11,506 nt of DNA from JBKBMT01 sp046295655 (GTDB taxonomy: Bacteria; Pseudomonadota; Alphaproteobacteria; Rhodobacterales; Rhodobacteraceae): positions 1 to 11,506 of the forward strand of contig JBKBMT010000075.1 of assembly GCA_046295655.1 (NCBI GenBank), in the 5' to 3' direction. The notes beneath the pieces were generated by a model that had not been told where the DNA came from, did not search any database, and saw only the letters and a program-made list of their open reading frames with translations. The stretch's first letter is position 1. Every line of letters starts with the position of its first letter. Below, in pieces: positions 1 through 6,358 of this stretch. Both the position numbers and the translations under genes were made by a program.

Positions 1-57
1 CTCCGCCCATCGGGGCTCTGCCTGGGGGCGCGGGGCCCCCGCGGGGGGCCTCGGGCC

Positions 58-95
58 GGGGGGGGGGGGGGGGGGGTTGGCGCCCCCCCGCCCCC
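58..95. repeat. 19-base G run with facing C runs upstream of alr
   Basis: An uninterrupted run of 19 G occupies 58-76. It is followed by the hexamer TTGGCG and then C7 (83-89), G, C5 (91-95). The last seven G and the C7 can pair as a 7-bp stem with a 6-base loop, so the tract can fold into a very stable G:C hairpin, and the G run alone could form a G-quadruplex. It lies about 90 bases before the preferred alr start. Slippage in such a run could alter alr transcription or leader structure. It could equally be a sequencing or assembly error, since homopolymers of this length are poorly resolved. The tract is certain as given; its biological reality is not. Confidence 0.6.
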
Positions 96-163
96 GCACC
101 GCTTGTGGCGGCTGCTCCCGGTTTCCGCTTGACGCCGGCGCGGGCCCGGCCGAAACCGCTGCC

Positions 164-1213
164 ATGGCCGCACCCGTCCTTTCCATCGATCTCGACGCGA
201 TCTGCGCCAACTGGCGCGCGCTCGACCGTCTGACCTCGGCGCAGACGCAGACCGCCGCCGTGGTCAAGGCCGACGCCTATGGCCTGGGCGCCGGACGGGT
301 GGCGCGCGCCCTGGCCCATGCCGGGGCGCGCCGGTTCTTCGTCGCGCTGGCCGAAGAGGGCGCCACGCTGCGACAGGCATTGGGGCCCGGGCCGCAGATC
401 TGCGTGCTGTCGGGTCACATGCCCGGCGATGCGGCGATGCTCGGCGATCTCGACCTGACTCCCGCGCTGAACTCGCTCGACCAGATCACCCGCCATCTCG
501 AGGCCCTGCCGGGACATCCCTTCGCGATCCAGCTCGACACCGGAATGAACCGGCTGGGGATGGAGCCGGACGAATGGTCGGCGGTGGCAAGTCTGGTGCT
601 GGAGGCCGGCCCCGATTTCGTGATGAGCCATCTGGCCTGCGCCGACATGCCGGACGAGGCAGAGAACGCCCGTCAGCTCGCGGTCTTCCGGGCGATGACC
701 GATGGCATCGGCCTGCCGCGGTCCCTTTCCGCCACCGGCGGGATCCTGCTCGGGGCCGACTATCACTTTGACCTGACCCGCCCCGGCATCGGCCTCTACG
801 GCGGGCTGCCCTTTGCCGATGCGGCTCCGGTCCTGCGGCTGGCGCTGCCGGTGATCCAGACACGCTCCGTCGCGCCGGGCGAGCATGTGGGCTATGCCCT
901 GGGCTGGCGGGCCGGGCGGGCTTCGGTCATCGCCACGGTCGCGGCGGGCTATGCCGACGGACTGATGCGGGCGCTGTCCAACCGCGCCCTGCTCTGGGCC
1001 GGCGATACCGCCTGTCCGCTGGTGGGCAGGGTGTCGATGGATCTGATCACCGTCGACGTGACCGATCTGGACGAGGTGCCGGCGGCGCTCGACATTCTCG
1101 GCCCGGGACAGGGTGTCGATGCGCTGGCCGATGCGGCGGGGACGATCGGCTACGAGATCCTGACCCATCTCGGCCCCCGGTATCACCGCCGCTACACCGG
1201 TGGCGCGGGATGA
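164..1213 (+). CDS. alr: Alanine racemase (Alr), PLP-dependent
   Basis: This cytoplasmic enzyme interconverts L- and D-alanine and supplies D-Ala for peptidoglycan. The 349-residue product has the fold-type III PLP barrel signature AVVKADAYGLG, with the Schiff-base lysine at K35 and Y39 after it. Near the C-terminal half it has VGYALGW, whose Y244 matches the second catalytic base (Tyr265 in the Geobacillus enzyme), followed by GYADG and by GRVSMDLITVDVTD of the C-terminal beta domain. I chose the ATG at 164 because the conserved core begins six residues later (LSIDLDAICANW). The frame stays open upstream to a TTG at 77, but the extra 29 residues are low-complexity and include nothing of the family. 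A TTGACG at 129-134 could be a -35 box, but no convincing -10 follows. The gene ends in an ATGA overlap with the permease gene, so the two are probably translationally coupled. Function is nearly certain; whether it is the anabolic or a catabolic racemase is inferred from the envelope-operon context. Confidence 0.95.
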   Translation: MAAPVLSIDLDAICANWRALDRLTSAQTQTAAVVKADAYGLGAGRVARALAHAGARRFFVALAEEGATLRQALGPGPQICVLSGHMPGDAAMLGDLDLTPALNSLDQITRHLEALPGHPFAIQLDTGMNRLGMEPDEWSAVASLVLEAGPDFVMSHLACADMPDEAENARQLAVFRAMTDGIGLPRSLSATGGILLGADYHFDLTRPGIGLYGGLPFADAAPVLRLALPVIQTRSVAPGEHVGYALGWRAGRASVIATVAAGYADGLMRALSNRALLWAGDTACPLVGRVSMDLITVDVTDLDEVPAALDILGPGQGVDALADAAGTIGYEILTHLGPRYHRRYTGGAG

Positions 1214-2001
1214 CGGCGCGCCGGGCGCTTGTGCCGCTTGCGCTGCTGGGCCGGGCGGTGATGCTTGGCCTCGCGGCCACCGGCCGCGTCGCGCTGTTCG
1301 CCGGCCGCGTCCTGGGCCGCGTCCTGCGCCCGCCCTTCTATCCGGCGGAGCTCGGCCGGCAGATGGTCGCGATCGGTTGGCTGTCCCTGCCCGTCGTCGG
1401 GTTGACCGCGCTGTTCACCGGCGGCGCGCTGGCGCTTCAGATCTACTCCGGCGGGGCGCGTTTCTCTGCCGAGGCGGTGGTGCCGTCGATCGTCGCCATC
1501 GGCATGGTGCGCGAGCTGGGCCCGGTGCTCGGCGGGCTGATGGTGGCGGCGCGGGTGGCCTCGTCCATCGCGGCCGAGCTTGGTACCATGCGCGTCACCG
1601 AGCAGATCGATGCGCTGGTCACGCTGTCCACAGACCCCTTGCGGTATCTCGCCGTGCCCCGGGTCGTGGCCGCGACCCTGACCGTCCCGGCGCTGGTCGC
1701 GGTCGGCGACATCATCGGCATCATGGGCGGCTGGATCGTCGGGGTGCAGCGGCTCGACTTCAACTCGGCCACCTATCTGCGGAACACGGTGGATTTCCTC
1801 GAGACATCCGACATCGTCTCGGGTCTCGTGAAGGGCGCCGTGTTCGGCTTCATCGTGGCGCTGATGGGCTGCTGGCACGGCATGAACTCGGCACGGGGGG
1901 CGCAGGGCGTCGGACGCGCCACCAAGGCGGCGGTGGTAACGGCCTCGGTGCTGATCCTTGCCGCGAACTACGTCCTGACCGAACTGTTCTTCACCGCATG
2001 A
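1210..2001 (+). CDS. mlaE: MlaE-family ABC transporter permease (phospholipid/MCE-type)
   Basis: This is an integral inner-membrane permease of the MlaE/YrbE family, which forms the membrane core of MCE-type ABC transporters that move phospholipids between inner and outer membrane. The 263-residue protein starts with an amphipathic/hydrophobic N-terminal segment and then has about five hydrophobic helices. The family hallmark is clear in the middle: MVRELGPVLGGLMVAARVAS followed by IAAELGTMRVTEQIDAL, the cytoplasmic coupling-helix region that meets the ATPase. The length fits the family (about 250-265). It starts in an ATGA overlap with the alr stop and ends in an ATGA overlap with the ATPase gene. 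In E. coli the complex needs the hexameric MCE protein MlaD, and none is encoded next to this pair. The family assignment is secure. Lipid substrate and direction are inferred from the family only. Confidence 0.9.
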   Translation: MTARRALVPLALLGRAVMLGLAATGRVALFAGRVLGRVLRPPFYPAELGRQMVAIGWLSLPVVGLTALFTGGALALQIYSGGARFSAEAVVPSIVAIGMVRELGPVLGGLMVAARVASSIAAELGTMRVTEQIDALVTLSTDPLRYLAVPRVVAATLTVPALVAVGDIIGIMGGWIVGVQRLDFNSATYLRNTVDFLETSDIVSGLVKGAVFGFIVALMGCWHGMNSARGAQGVGRATKAAVVTASVLILAANYVLTELFFTA

Positions 2002-2744
2002 TCGCGCTGCGGGGGGTCTGCAAATCGTTCGGCGCGAACGCGGTCCTGCGCGGGATCGACCTCGACGTGGCGCGGGGCGAAAGCCTTGTGGTGATCGGCG
2101 GATCGGGCACCGGCAAGTCGGTGTTGCTGAAGTGCATCCTCGGGCTTGTCGTGCCGGATGCCGGCAACATCGAGATCGACGGTCAGGATGTGGCGAAGGG
2201 AGACCGCGATGCGTTCCTGGCCCGGTTCGGAATGCTGTTCCAGGGCGGGGCGCTGTTCGATTCGCTCCCGGTCTGGCAGAACGTGGCCTTCCGCCTGCTG
2301 CGCGGCCGGCTGCGCCGACCGAGGGCCGAGGCGCGCGCCATTGCGCTGGAAAAGCTGCGCCGGGTCGGGCTTGGCCCCGAGGTGGCCGACCTCTATCCGG
2401 CCGAACTTTCCGGCGGCATGCAGAAGCGGGTCGGCCTGGCCCGCGCCATTGCCGCCGATCCCGGCATCATCTTCTTCGACGAGCCGACCACCGGGCTCGA
2501 TCCGATCATGGCCGGGGTCATCAACGACCTGATCCGCGAGATCGTGACCGAGATGGGCGCGACCGCCATCACCATCACCCACGACATGACCAGCGTCCGG
2601 GCGATTGCCGACCGGGTTGCGATGCTGCATGCCGGAAAGATCCGCTGGTGCGGACCGATCGGAGATATGGACGCGACAACAGATCCTTATGTGGATCAGT
2701 TCATCCATGGCCGGGCCGAGGGCCCGATCGCCGCCCTGCGCTGA
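1998..2744 (+). CDS. mlaF: MlaF-family ABC transporter ATP-binding protein
   Basis: This is the cytoplasmic ATPase partner of the MlaE-type permease. The 248-residue protein has the complete nucleotide-binding set: Walker A GGSGTGKS (34-41), Q-loop glutamine Q82 in LFQGGALFDSL, signature LSGGM (137-141) with QKRVGLARAIA after it, Walker B IIFFDE (157-162) and switch histidine H195 in ITHDM. The LFQGGALFDSLPVWQNVAF stretch is typical of MlaF/Mkl-type ATPases. The start is the ATG overlapping the permease stop (ATGA). A much longer reading of the same frame begins at 1200 inside the permease gene but encodes only arginine-rich shadow sequence before this ATG. The ATPase gene is the last of the alr-mlaE-mlaF group; 192 bases separate it from the next gene. 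The family is secure; substrate is by analogy. Confidence 0.92.
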   Translation: MIALRGVCKSFGANAVLRGIDLDVARGESLVVIGGSGTGKSVLLKCILGLVVPDAGNIEIDGQDVAKGDRDAFLARFGMLFQGGALFDSLPVWQNVAFRLLRGRLRRPRAEARAIALEKLRRVGLGPEVADLYPAELSGGMQKRVGLARAIAADPGIIFFDEPTTGLDPIMAGVINDLIREIVTEMGATAITITHDMTSVRAIADRVAMLHAGKIRWCGPIGDMDATTDPYVDQFIHGRAEGPIAALR

Positions 2745-2936
2745 GGGGTGCTAAGGCCCGTATCCGCATCGACCTCGGGCCGCGTTCGGGGCCGTGCTGT
2801 CCGTGCGAGCCGCCCGCCGGACCGGCACCGTCCTTCGCGCGTTCGGCAGGTTCGCGCAGGATGTCGTGGCGCCGCGCTGATGCTTGCGTGCTGGCCCGGC
2901 GTTTGGCATGAAGACGCCACACGTCACGGAGACCCC
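2745..2936. other. Intergenic region mlaF / NDUFS4-like gene, nothing distinct
   Basis: These 192 bases carry no convincing open reading frame, tRNA or strong terminator. The frame of the downstream gene is open across it, but the implied residues are low-complexity and lack family similarity. A GGAG ribosome-binding site at 2928-2931 marks the end. A promoter for the NDUFS4-like gene must lie here or upstream. I could not find a good -35/-10 pair, only a weak TTGCGT near 2884. Confidence 0.5.
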
Positions 2937-3248
2937 ATGCGCGCCCGAATCTATCAGCCCGCCCGCAACGCGATGCAGTCCGGCACAGCGCGGACGCGCG
3001 AGTGGCTGCTGGACTTCGCTCCCGCCGACCCGCGCGAGATCGATCCGCTGATGGGCTGGACCTCGTCTGCCGACACCCAGCGTCAGGTCCGCCTGCGGTT
3101 TCCGACCCGCGAGGCGGCCGAGGCCTATGCGCGCGAGAAGGGCCTCGACTACGAGGTTCTTGCACCGCAGACCCGCCGCCCGAACATCCGCCCAGGTGGG
3201 TACGGAGAGAACTTCGCCACCAACCGCCGCACCGTCTGGACGCACTGA
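2937..3248 (+). CDS. NDUFS4-like accessory subunit of NADH:ubiquinone oxidoreductase (complex I)
   Basis: The product is a 103-residue soluble protein of the ETC_C1_NDUFS4 family, the bacterial counterpart of the mitochondrial complex I subunit NDUFS4 (AQDQ/18 kDa). In alphaproteobacteria it is one of the few supernumerary subunits and sits at the NADH-oxidising arm. Visible hallmarks are the start RIYQPARNAMQSG, the TREWLLDF strand, MGWTSSADTQRQVRLRF, the helix TREAAEAYAREKGLDYEV and the C-terminal GYGENFATNRRTVWTH. The ATG at 2937 is preceded by GGAG with five bases between. It stands apart from the nuo operon, as accessory subunit genes often do. It ends 3 bases before the stop codon of the convergent dsbB. 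Assignment is strong; presence of nuo genes elsewhere is assumed. Confidence 0.9.
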   Translation: MRARIYQPARNAMQSGTARTREWLLDFAPADPREIDPLMGWTSSADTQRQVRLRFPTREAAEAYAREKGLDYEVLAPQTRRPNIRPGGYGENFATNRRTVWTH

Positions 3249-3251
3249 CCG

Positions 3252-3725
3252 TCAGGCCCGGGCCCGCGCCGCCGCGATCCAGACCGCCGCCAGCGCGAGA
3301 GCGGCTATCGCGTTCCAGCTGGCCATCGACAGCCCCGCGAAGCTCGCCACGACTTCGTCGCAGCGCACCGCATGACCGACCGCGATGGTCGGGTCCAGCA
3401 GCTGCTCCACGCTCAACCCGCCGATCCCGGGACCGGCGGCGCAGGATTCGAGGCCCGCGAACACACCCCGCTCGACTCCGGTGTGATAAAGACCGATCCC
3501 CGCCGTTGTCAGCGCGGCGGCAGCACCCAGAAGCGGAACCACCGGCCCGGCCACCGCCAGCGCCGCCGGCCCCAGCACGACTGCGGCAAGATGCGGCCAG
3601 CGCTGCCAGATGCAGAGCGGGCAGGGGTAGAGCCCGAGCACGTATTGCGAAAACAGCGCGAAGGCCAGCGCCAGCGCCGATCCCCCGGCAGCGATCAGGA
3701 CAAGCCGGTTGCGGGTCAAAGCCAT
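3252..3725 (-). CDS. dsbB: Disulfide bond formation protein B (DsbB)
   Basis: This inner-membrane protein reoxidises periplasmic DsbA and passes the electrons to quinone. The 157-residue product has four predicted hydrophobic segments. The first redox pair is the CPLC motif (C35, C38) after the first segment, within the family pattern LYPCPLCIWQRWP. The second periplasmic pair is C95 (in LESCAAG) and C122 (in VRCDEV). The YHTGVERG motif before C95 is also typical. Its start overlaps the end of the YqaA-family gene by 10 bases, so the two are likely one transcript reading leftward. No dsbA is in the window. The gene converges with the NDUFS4-like gene, leaving no room for an intrinsic terminator between stops. 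Confidence 0.92.
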   Translation of the reverse strand: MALTRNRLVLIAAGGSALALAFALFSQYVLGLYPCPLCIWQRWPHLAAVVLGPAALAVAGPVVPLLGAAAALTTAGIGLYHTGVERGVFAGLESCAAGPGIGGLSVEQLLDPTIAVGHAVRCDEVVASFAGLSMASWNAIAALALAAVWIAAARARA

Positions 3726-4294
3726 CTCACCATGAGGAATCCTCCGAGCAGGATCGCGACGAAGAGGGTGAACATCAACCCCAGCCGCCGCTCGATGAAG
3801 TCACGGATCGGTGCGCCGAAGCGCCACAGAAGCCAGGCCACGACAAAGAACCGCAGGCCGCGGGCCACGACCGAGGCGACCACGAAGGTGGCGAAGGGCA
3901 GGCCGGTCCAGCCCGACATGATCGTGATGACCTTGTAGGGAAAGGGCGTCAGCCCGGCGATCAGCACCGGCCAGAAGCCGAAATCGTTGAACCTGTCGTT
4001 GAAGGCGTCCATCGCCTCGGCCTTGCCCAGCCCGGCCAGAACCGGCCGGCCCACCTGCTCGAAGGCGAAGGCGCCGATCCCGTAGCCGAGGATCCCGCCC
4101 GCAACCGATGCGATCAACGCCACGCCGGCGATCAGGAAGGCCCGCGACGGTGCGGCGATGATCATCGGGATCATCAGAACGTCCGGCGGTATCGGAAAGA
4201 CCGAGCTTTCCACGAAGGCCACGACCGCAAGCGCCCAGAGCGCGCGGGGATGGCCGGCAAGCGAGATCGTCCAGTCGTAAAGCGCGCGGATCAT
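3716..4294 (-). CDS. YqaA/DedA-family membrane protein
   Basis: This is a 192-residue polytopic inner-membrane protein of the SNARE-associated/DedA superfamily, YqaA branch. Visible family features are the re-entrant motif FVESSVFPIPPDVL (27-40), a glycine-rich helix around 57-78, the second re-entrant motif GLTPFPYKVI (114-123), and closing helices ending in positively charged residues. DedA proteins are implicated in lipid flipping (undecaprenyl phosphate, phosphatidylethanolamine) and membrane homeostasis; the YqaA branch has no firm substrate. The ATG at 4294 (minus strand) follows a GGGGAAGGG ribosome-binding stretch. It overlaps dsbB by 10 bases, suggesting co-expression of two envelope proteins. 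Family is secure, role unknown. Confidence 0.85.
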   Translation of the reverse strand: MIRALYDWTISLAGHPRALWALAVVAFVESSVFPIPPDVLMIPMIIAAPSRAFLIAGVALIASVAGGILGYGIGAFAFEQVGRPVLAGLGKAEAMDAFNDRFNDFGFWPVLIAGLTPFPYKVITIMSGWTGLPFATFVVASVVARGLRFFVVAWLLWRFGAPIRDFIERRLGLMFTLFVAILLGGFLMVRWL

Positions 4295-4317
4295 GCCCTT
4301 CCCCGGCCGAGACCGAT

Positions 4318-4346
4318 CCTTGCACCATGCTGCAAGGCGGCGTCAA
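4318..4346 (-). promoter_or_regulatory. Possible promoter/operator for the yqaA-dsbB transcript
   Basis: Read on the minus strand, TTGACG (4346-4341) is a good -35 element. Sixteen bases further lies TGCAAG (4324-4319), a weak -10 match. The -10 region falls in a perfect inverted repeat: CCTTGCA (4318-4324) and TGCAAGG (4331-4337) with a 6-base centre. A repeat placed between -35 and start would suit a repressor site. The yqaA ATG is at 4294, giving a leader of roughly 18 bases. The repeat is seen directly; promoter function is a guess. Confidence 0.25.
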
Positions 4347-4357
4347 CCGCGGCCGGA

Positions 4358-4386
4358 TTGACCTTGCGCGTGCCCGGGGTTACACG
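4358..4386 (+). promoter_or_regulatory. Candidate promoter for tRNA-Leu
   Basis: TTGACC at 4358-4363 and TACACG at 4381-4386 are separated by 17 bases and resemble a sigma70 -35/-10 pair. A transcript from here would carry a leader of about 100 bases before the tRNA. That leader contains a hairpin at 4458-4476: GGCCGGC, loop GAGAG, GCCGGCC, with no T run after it. Alphaproteobacterial -10 boxes are degenerate, so this is only a candidate. Confidence 0.3.
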
Positions 4387-4499
4387 CTGACCGGCGGTCC
4401 CGCAACCGCGGGCCGATGCCTTGGCGCGGTGCGGGGCGGTGGATCGGGCGGCGTTCCGGCCGGCGAGAGGCCGGCCTGCCATCGGGGCGCCGGACGTGG

Positions 4500-4583
4500 G
4501 CGGGTGTGGCGGAATGGTAGACGCAGGGCACTCAAAATGCTCCGCCGCAAGGCATGGGAGTTCGAGTCTCCCCACCCGCACCA
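4500..4583 (+). tRNA. tRNA-Leu (anticodon CAA), CCA encoded
   Basis: This is a complete class II tRNA that reads UUG codons. The acceptor stem GCGGGTG (4500-4506) pairs with CACCCGC (4573-4579), followed by discriminator A4580 and an encoded CCA (4581-4583). The D stem is GCG/CGC (4509-4511 with 4522-4524) around a loop containing the GG pair. The anticodon stem is GGGCA/TGCTC with one G-T pair, and its loop CTCAAAA places CAA at 4533-4535. The long variable arm GCC-GCAA-GGC (4544-4553) is the leucine hallmark. The T stem GGGAG/CTCCC encloses TTCGAGT. No mismatches break the cloverleaf. No tmRNA or other tRNA lies nearby. Confidence 0.96.
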
Positions 4584-4715
4584 GCCCTTGACACAAACCA
4601 GACGAACCCGCACCGCCCAGCCCATGAGACGGCGGTTGCCGCATCGCGGCGAAAATGCTTGCGGAATGATCGCTTTGCGTGTTCCACAGGCGAAACTTTC
4701 CTGCGCGGAGGAATC

Positions 4716-5564
4716 ATGGATCGCCCCTTCCGGTCGGTGCTCTACATCCCGGGGTCGCGCGAACGGGCGCTGGAGAAGGCGCAATCGCTCCCCGCCGACG
4801 CCATCATCTTCGATCTCGAGGACGCCGTCGCCCCGGAGGAGAAACCGGCCGCCCGCGCGCTTCTGTCCCGGGTTCTGGCCGAGACCGGTTTCGGTCCGCG
4901 GGCGCGCATCGTCCGCGTGAATGGCCTGGACACGCCCTGGGGTCGCGACGATCTGGCGACGCTGGGGCCGGCGCCCTGCGAGGCGATCCTGGTTCCCAAG
5001 GTGAACACCCCCGCCGACCTTGACGCCGTGGCTGCGCTGGTTCCGGACCGGCCGCTCTGGGCGATGATGGAAACGCCGCTTGCGATGCTGAATGCCGGTG
5101 CGATCGCCGCCCATGGCCGGCTCGCGGGCATGGTGATGGGGACCAACGACCTGGCCAAGGATCTGGGCGCCCGGTTCCGCGCCGACCGGTTGCCGATGCT
5201 GGCGGGCCTCGGGCTTTGTGTCCTTGCCGCCCGGGCGCATGGGCGGGTGATCGTCGATGGCGTCTACAACGCTTTCCGCGACCGCGAGGGGCTTCGGGCG
5301 GAATGCGAACAGGGCCGCGACATGGGATTTGACGGCAAGACGCTGATCCATCCCGATCAGCTGGAGATCGCCAACACCGTGTTTGCCCCGACCGAGGCCG
5401 AGATCGAGCTGGCGCGCCGCCAGATCGCCGCCTTCGAGGCCGCGATGGCGGCCGGGCAGGGTGTGGCCGTGGTGGATGGAAAGATCGTCGAAAACCTGCA
5501 TATCGTGACCGCACGGGCGTTGCTGGCGAAGGCCGATGCGATTGCGGCGCTGCAGGAGGGGTAG
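4716..5564 (+). CDS. mcl2: (3S)-malyl-CoA thioesterase / CitE-like CoA ester lyase family protein
   Basis: The 282-residue product belongs to the HpcH/HpaI aldolase-citrate lyase beta family. Family features in order are YIPGSRERALEKA, FDLEDAV (32-38), RVNG (67-70), ILVPKVN (91-97), METPLA with E119, GTNDLAKD with D145 (E119 and D145 are the likely Mg2+ ligands), and GFDGKTLIHPDQ. In Rhodobacter sphaeroides a short paralogue (Mcl2) hydrolyses (3S)-malyl-CoA to malate and CoA, completing apparent malate synthase activity, while the longer Mcl1 is the lyase. Close association here with mch and sdh, and the short length, point to Mcl2. The ATG at 4716 follows GGAGG at 4707-4711. The family is certain; thioesterase versus lyase activity is inferred from context and length. 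Confidence 0.82.
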   Translation: MDRPFRSVLYIPGSRERALEKAQSLPADAIIFDLEDAVAPEEKPAARALLSRVLAETGFGPRARIVRVNGLDTPWGRDDLATLGPAPCEAILVPKVNTPADLDAVAALVPDRPLWAMMETPLAMLNAGAIAAHGRLAGMVMGTNDLAKDLGARFRADRLPMLAGLGLCVLAARAHGRVIVDGVYNAFRDREGLRAECEQGRDMGFDGKTLIHPDQLEIANTVFAPTEAEIELARRQIAAFEAAMAAGQGVAVVDGKIVENLHIVTARALLAKADAIAALQEG

Positions 5565-5567
5565 GCG

Positions 5568-6119
5568 ATGTCATATCTGGTGCTGATCGCGGGCGTGGCG
5601 CTGTGGTCGGCGGCGCATCTGTTCAAGCGCGTGGCCCCGGACCTCAGGGCCGGAATGGGCGAGGCTGGCAAGGGCCTGGTCGCCCTGGCCCTGCTCGTGT
5701 CGCTGGCCCTGATGGTGCTTGGCTATCGCGGCACCGATCCGGCGATCCTGTGGTCCCCGCCCGCCTTCCTGCGCCATGTCAACAACCTGCTCATGCTTGT
5801 GTCGGTGTGGCTGTTCATCGCCTCGGTCATGAAGCTGGGTGTCACGCGACGGGTGCGCCACCCCCAGCTGACCGCGGTCAAGACCTGGGCGCTTGCGCAT
5901 CTTCTGGTGCGGGGCGATCTGGCTTCGCTGATCCTGTTCGGCGGTCTGCTGGCCTGGGCCGTGGCCGAGGTGATCGTCATCAACCGGGCCACGCCCCGGC
6001 CCGCACCGCCGCCGCCAGCCGGCGCCGCGAAGGAGGCGGCCGGGGCAGGGGTGGCGCTGGTCGCCTATGCCGCGATCGGATGGGTGCACGGCTGGCTCGG
6101 CTACTGGCCTTTCGGGTGA
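5568..6119 (+). CDS. NnrU-family integral membrane protein
   Basis: The 183-residue polytopic membrane protein matches the NnrU family: hydrophobic start SYLVLIAGVALWSAAHLFKR, then helices around 35-52 and 71-90, then the conserved cytoplasmic block RRVRHPQLTAVKTWALAHLL (94-112) and GDLASLILFGGLLAWAV. The histidines of RHP (H98) and WALAHLL (H110) are conserved. NnrU was named from a nitric/nitrite reductase locus, and its plant/cyanobacterial relative Z-ISO is a haem b-dependent carotene isomerase, so a haem-linked role is possible. No denitrification or carotenoid gene is nearby. It lies 3 bases after the malyl-CoA thioesterase gene, with AGGAGGGG (5554-5561) as ribosome-binding site inside the end of that gene, so the two are co-transcribed and probably coupled. 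The alanine/proline-rich C-terminal stretch around residues 143-160 is low-complexity. Role in this cluster is unknown. Confidence 0.85.
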   Translation: MSYLVLIAGVALWSAAHLFKRVAPDLRAGMGEAGKGLVALALLVSLALMVLGYRGTDPAILWSPPAFLRHVNNLLMLVSVWLFIASVMKLGVTRRVRHPQLTAVKTWALAHLLVRGDLASLILFGGLLAWAVAEVIVINRATPRPAPPPPAGAAKEAAGAGVALVAYAAIGWVHGWLGYWPFG

Positions 6120-6123
6120 TGCG

Positions 6124-6327
6124 ATGAAGCTCTACCGGCTGCTCACCGAGGACGATACCGCGGCCTTCTGCCACAAGGTCTCGCAGGCGCTGGCCCAGGG
6201 CTGGACCCTGCATGGCAGCCCGGCCTATGCCTTCGATGCCGCGCGTGGCGTCATGCGCTGCGCGCAGGCCGTGGTGAAGGACGTGCCGGGCGAGTACCGA
6301 CCCGATCTGAAGCTTGGCGAACAGTAG
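6124..6327 (+). CDS. Small DUF1737-family protein
   Basis: This 67-residue soluble protein has the DUF1737 pattern: MKLYRLLTEDDTAAFCHKVS, then ALAQGWTLHGSPAYAFD, then MRCAQAVVKD. The family has no established function; members are about 60-70 residues and often occur as a single domain. The ATG at 6124 is 4 bases after the NnrU gene stop and begins the domain exactly. An in-frame upstream reading to 6067 would run inside the NnrU gene and lacks family similarity. It is followed 31 bases later by mch. Both cysteines (in AFCHK and MRCAQ) are visible but their role is unknown. Identification by family is good; function is not known. Confidence 0.8.
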   Translation: MKLYRLLTEDDTAAFCHKVSQALAQGWTLHGSPAYAFDAARGVMRCAQAVVKDVPGEYRPDLKLGEQ

Positions 6328-6358
6328 CCGCTTGTCCAACAGCGAAAGGGCGCCAGCC

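Noticed and set aside
77..163. TTG start at 77 giving alr 29 extra residues
   Set aside because: The extension is low-complexity, sits in the loop and C runs after the G tract, and contributes nothing of the racemase fold. The ATG at 164 places the conserved start correctly.
1192..2708. Long minus-strand open frames (228 and 246 codons) opposite mlaE and mlaF
   Set aside because: Compositionally biased Arg/His/Asp/Gln-rich shadows of secure plus-strand genes, without a ribosome-binding context or domain.
3002..4390. 462-codon plus-strand open frame across dsbB and yqaA
   Set aside because: Pro/Arg/His-rich shadow; the minus-strand products have full DsbB and YqaA motifs and membrane segments.
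4588..4616. TTGACA just after the tRNA CCA as a -35 box for the mcl2 operon
   Set aside because: At 16-18 bases downstream the sequence is GC-rich (around CACCGC) with no -10 likeness, so a promoter cannot be supported despite the perfect -35 word.
4636..4652. TTGCCGC-ATC-GCGGCGA hairpin downstream of tRNA-Leu as its terminator
   Set aside because: The stem needs a G-T pair, the loop is only three bases and A residues, not T, follow it. It could form but is not a convincing intrinsic terminator.
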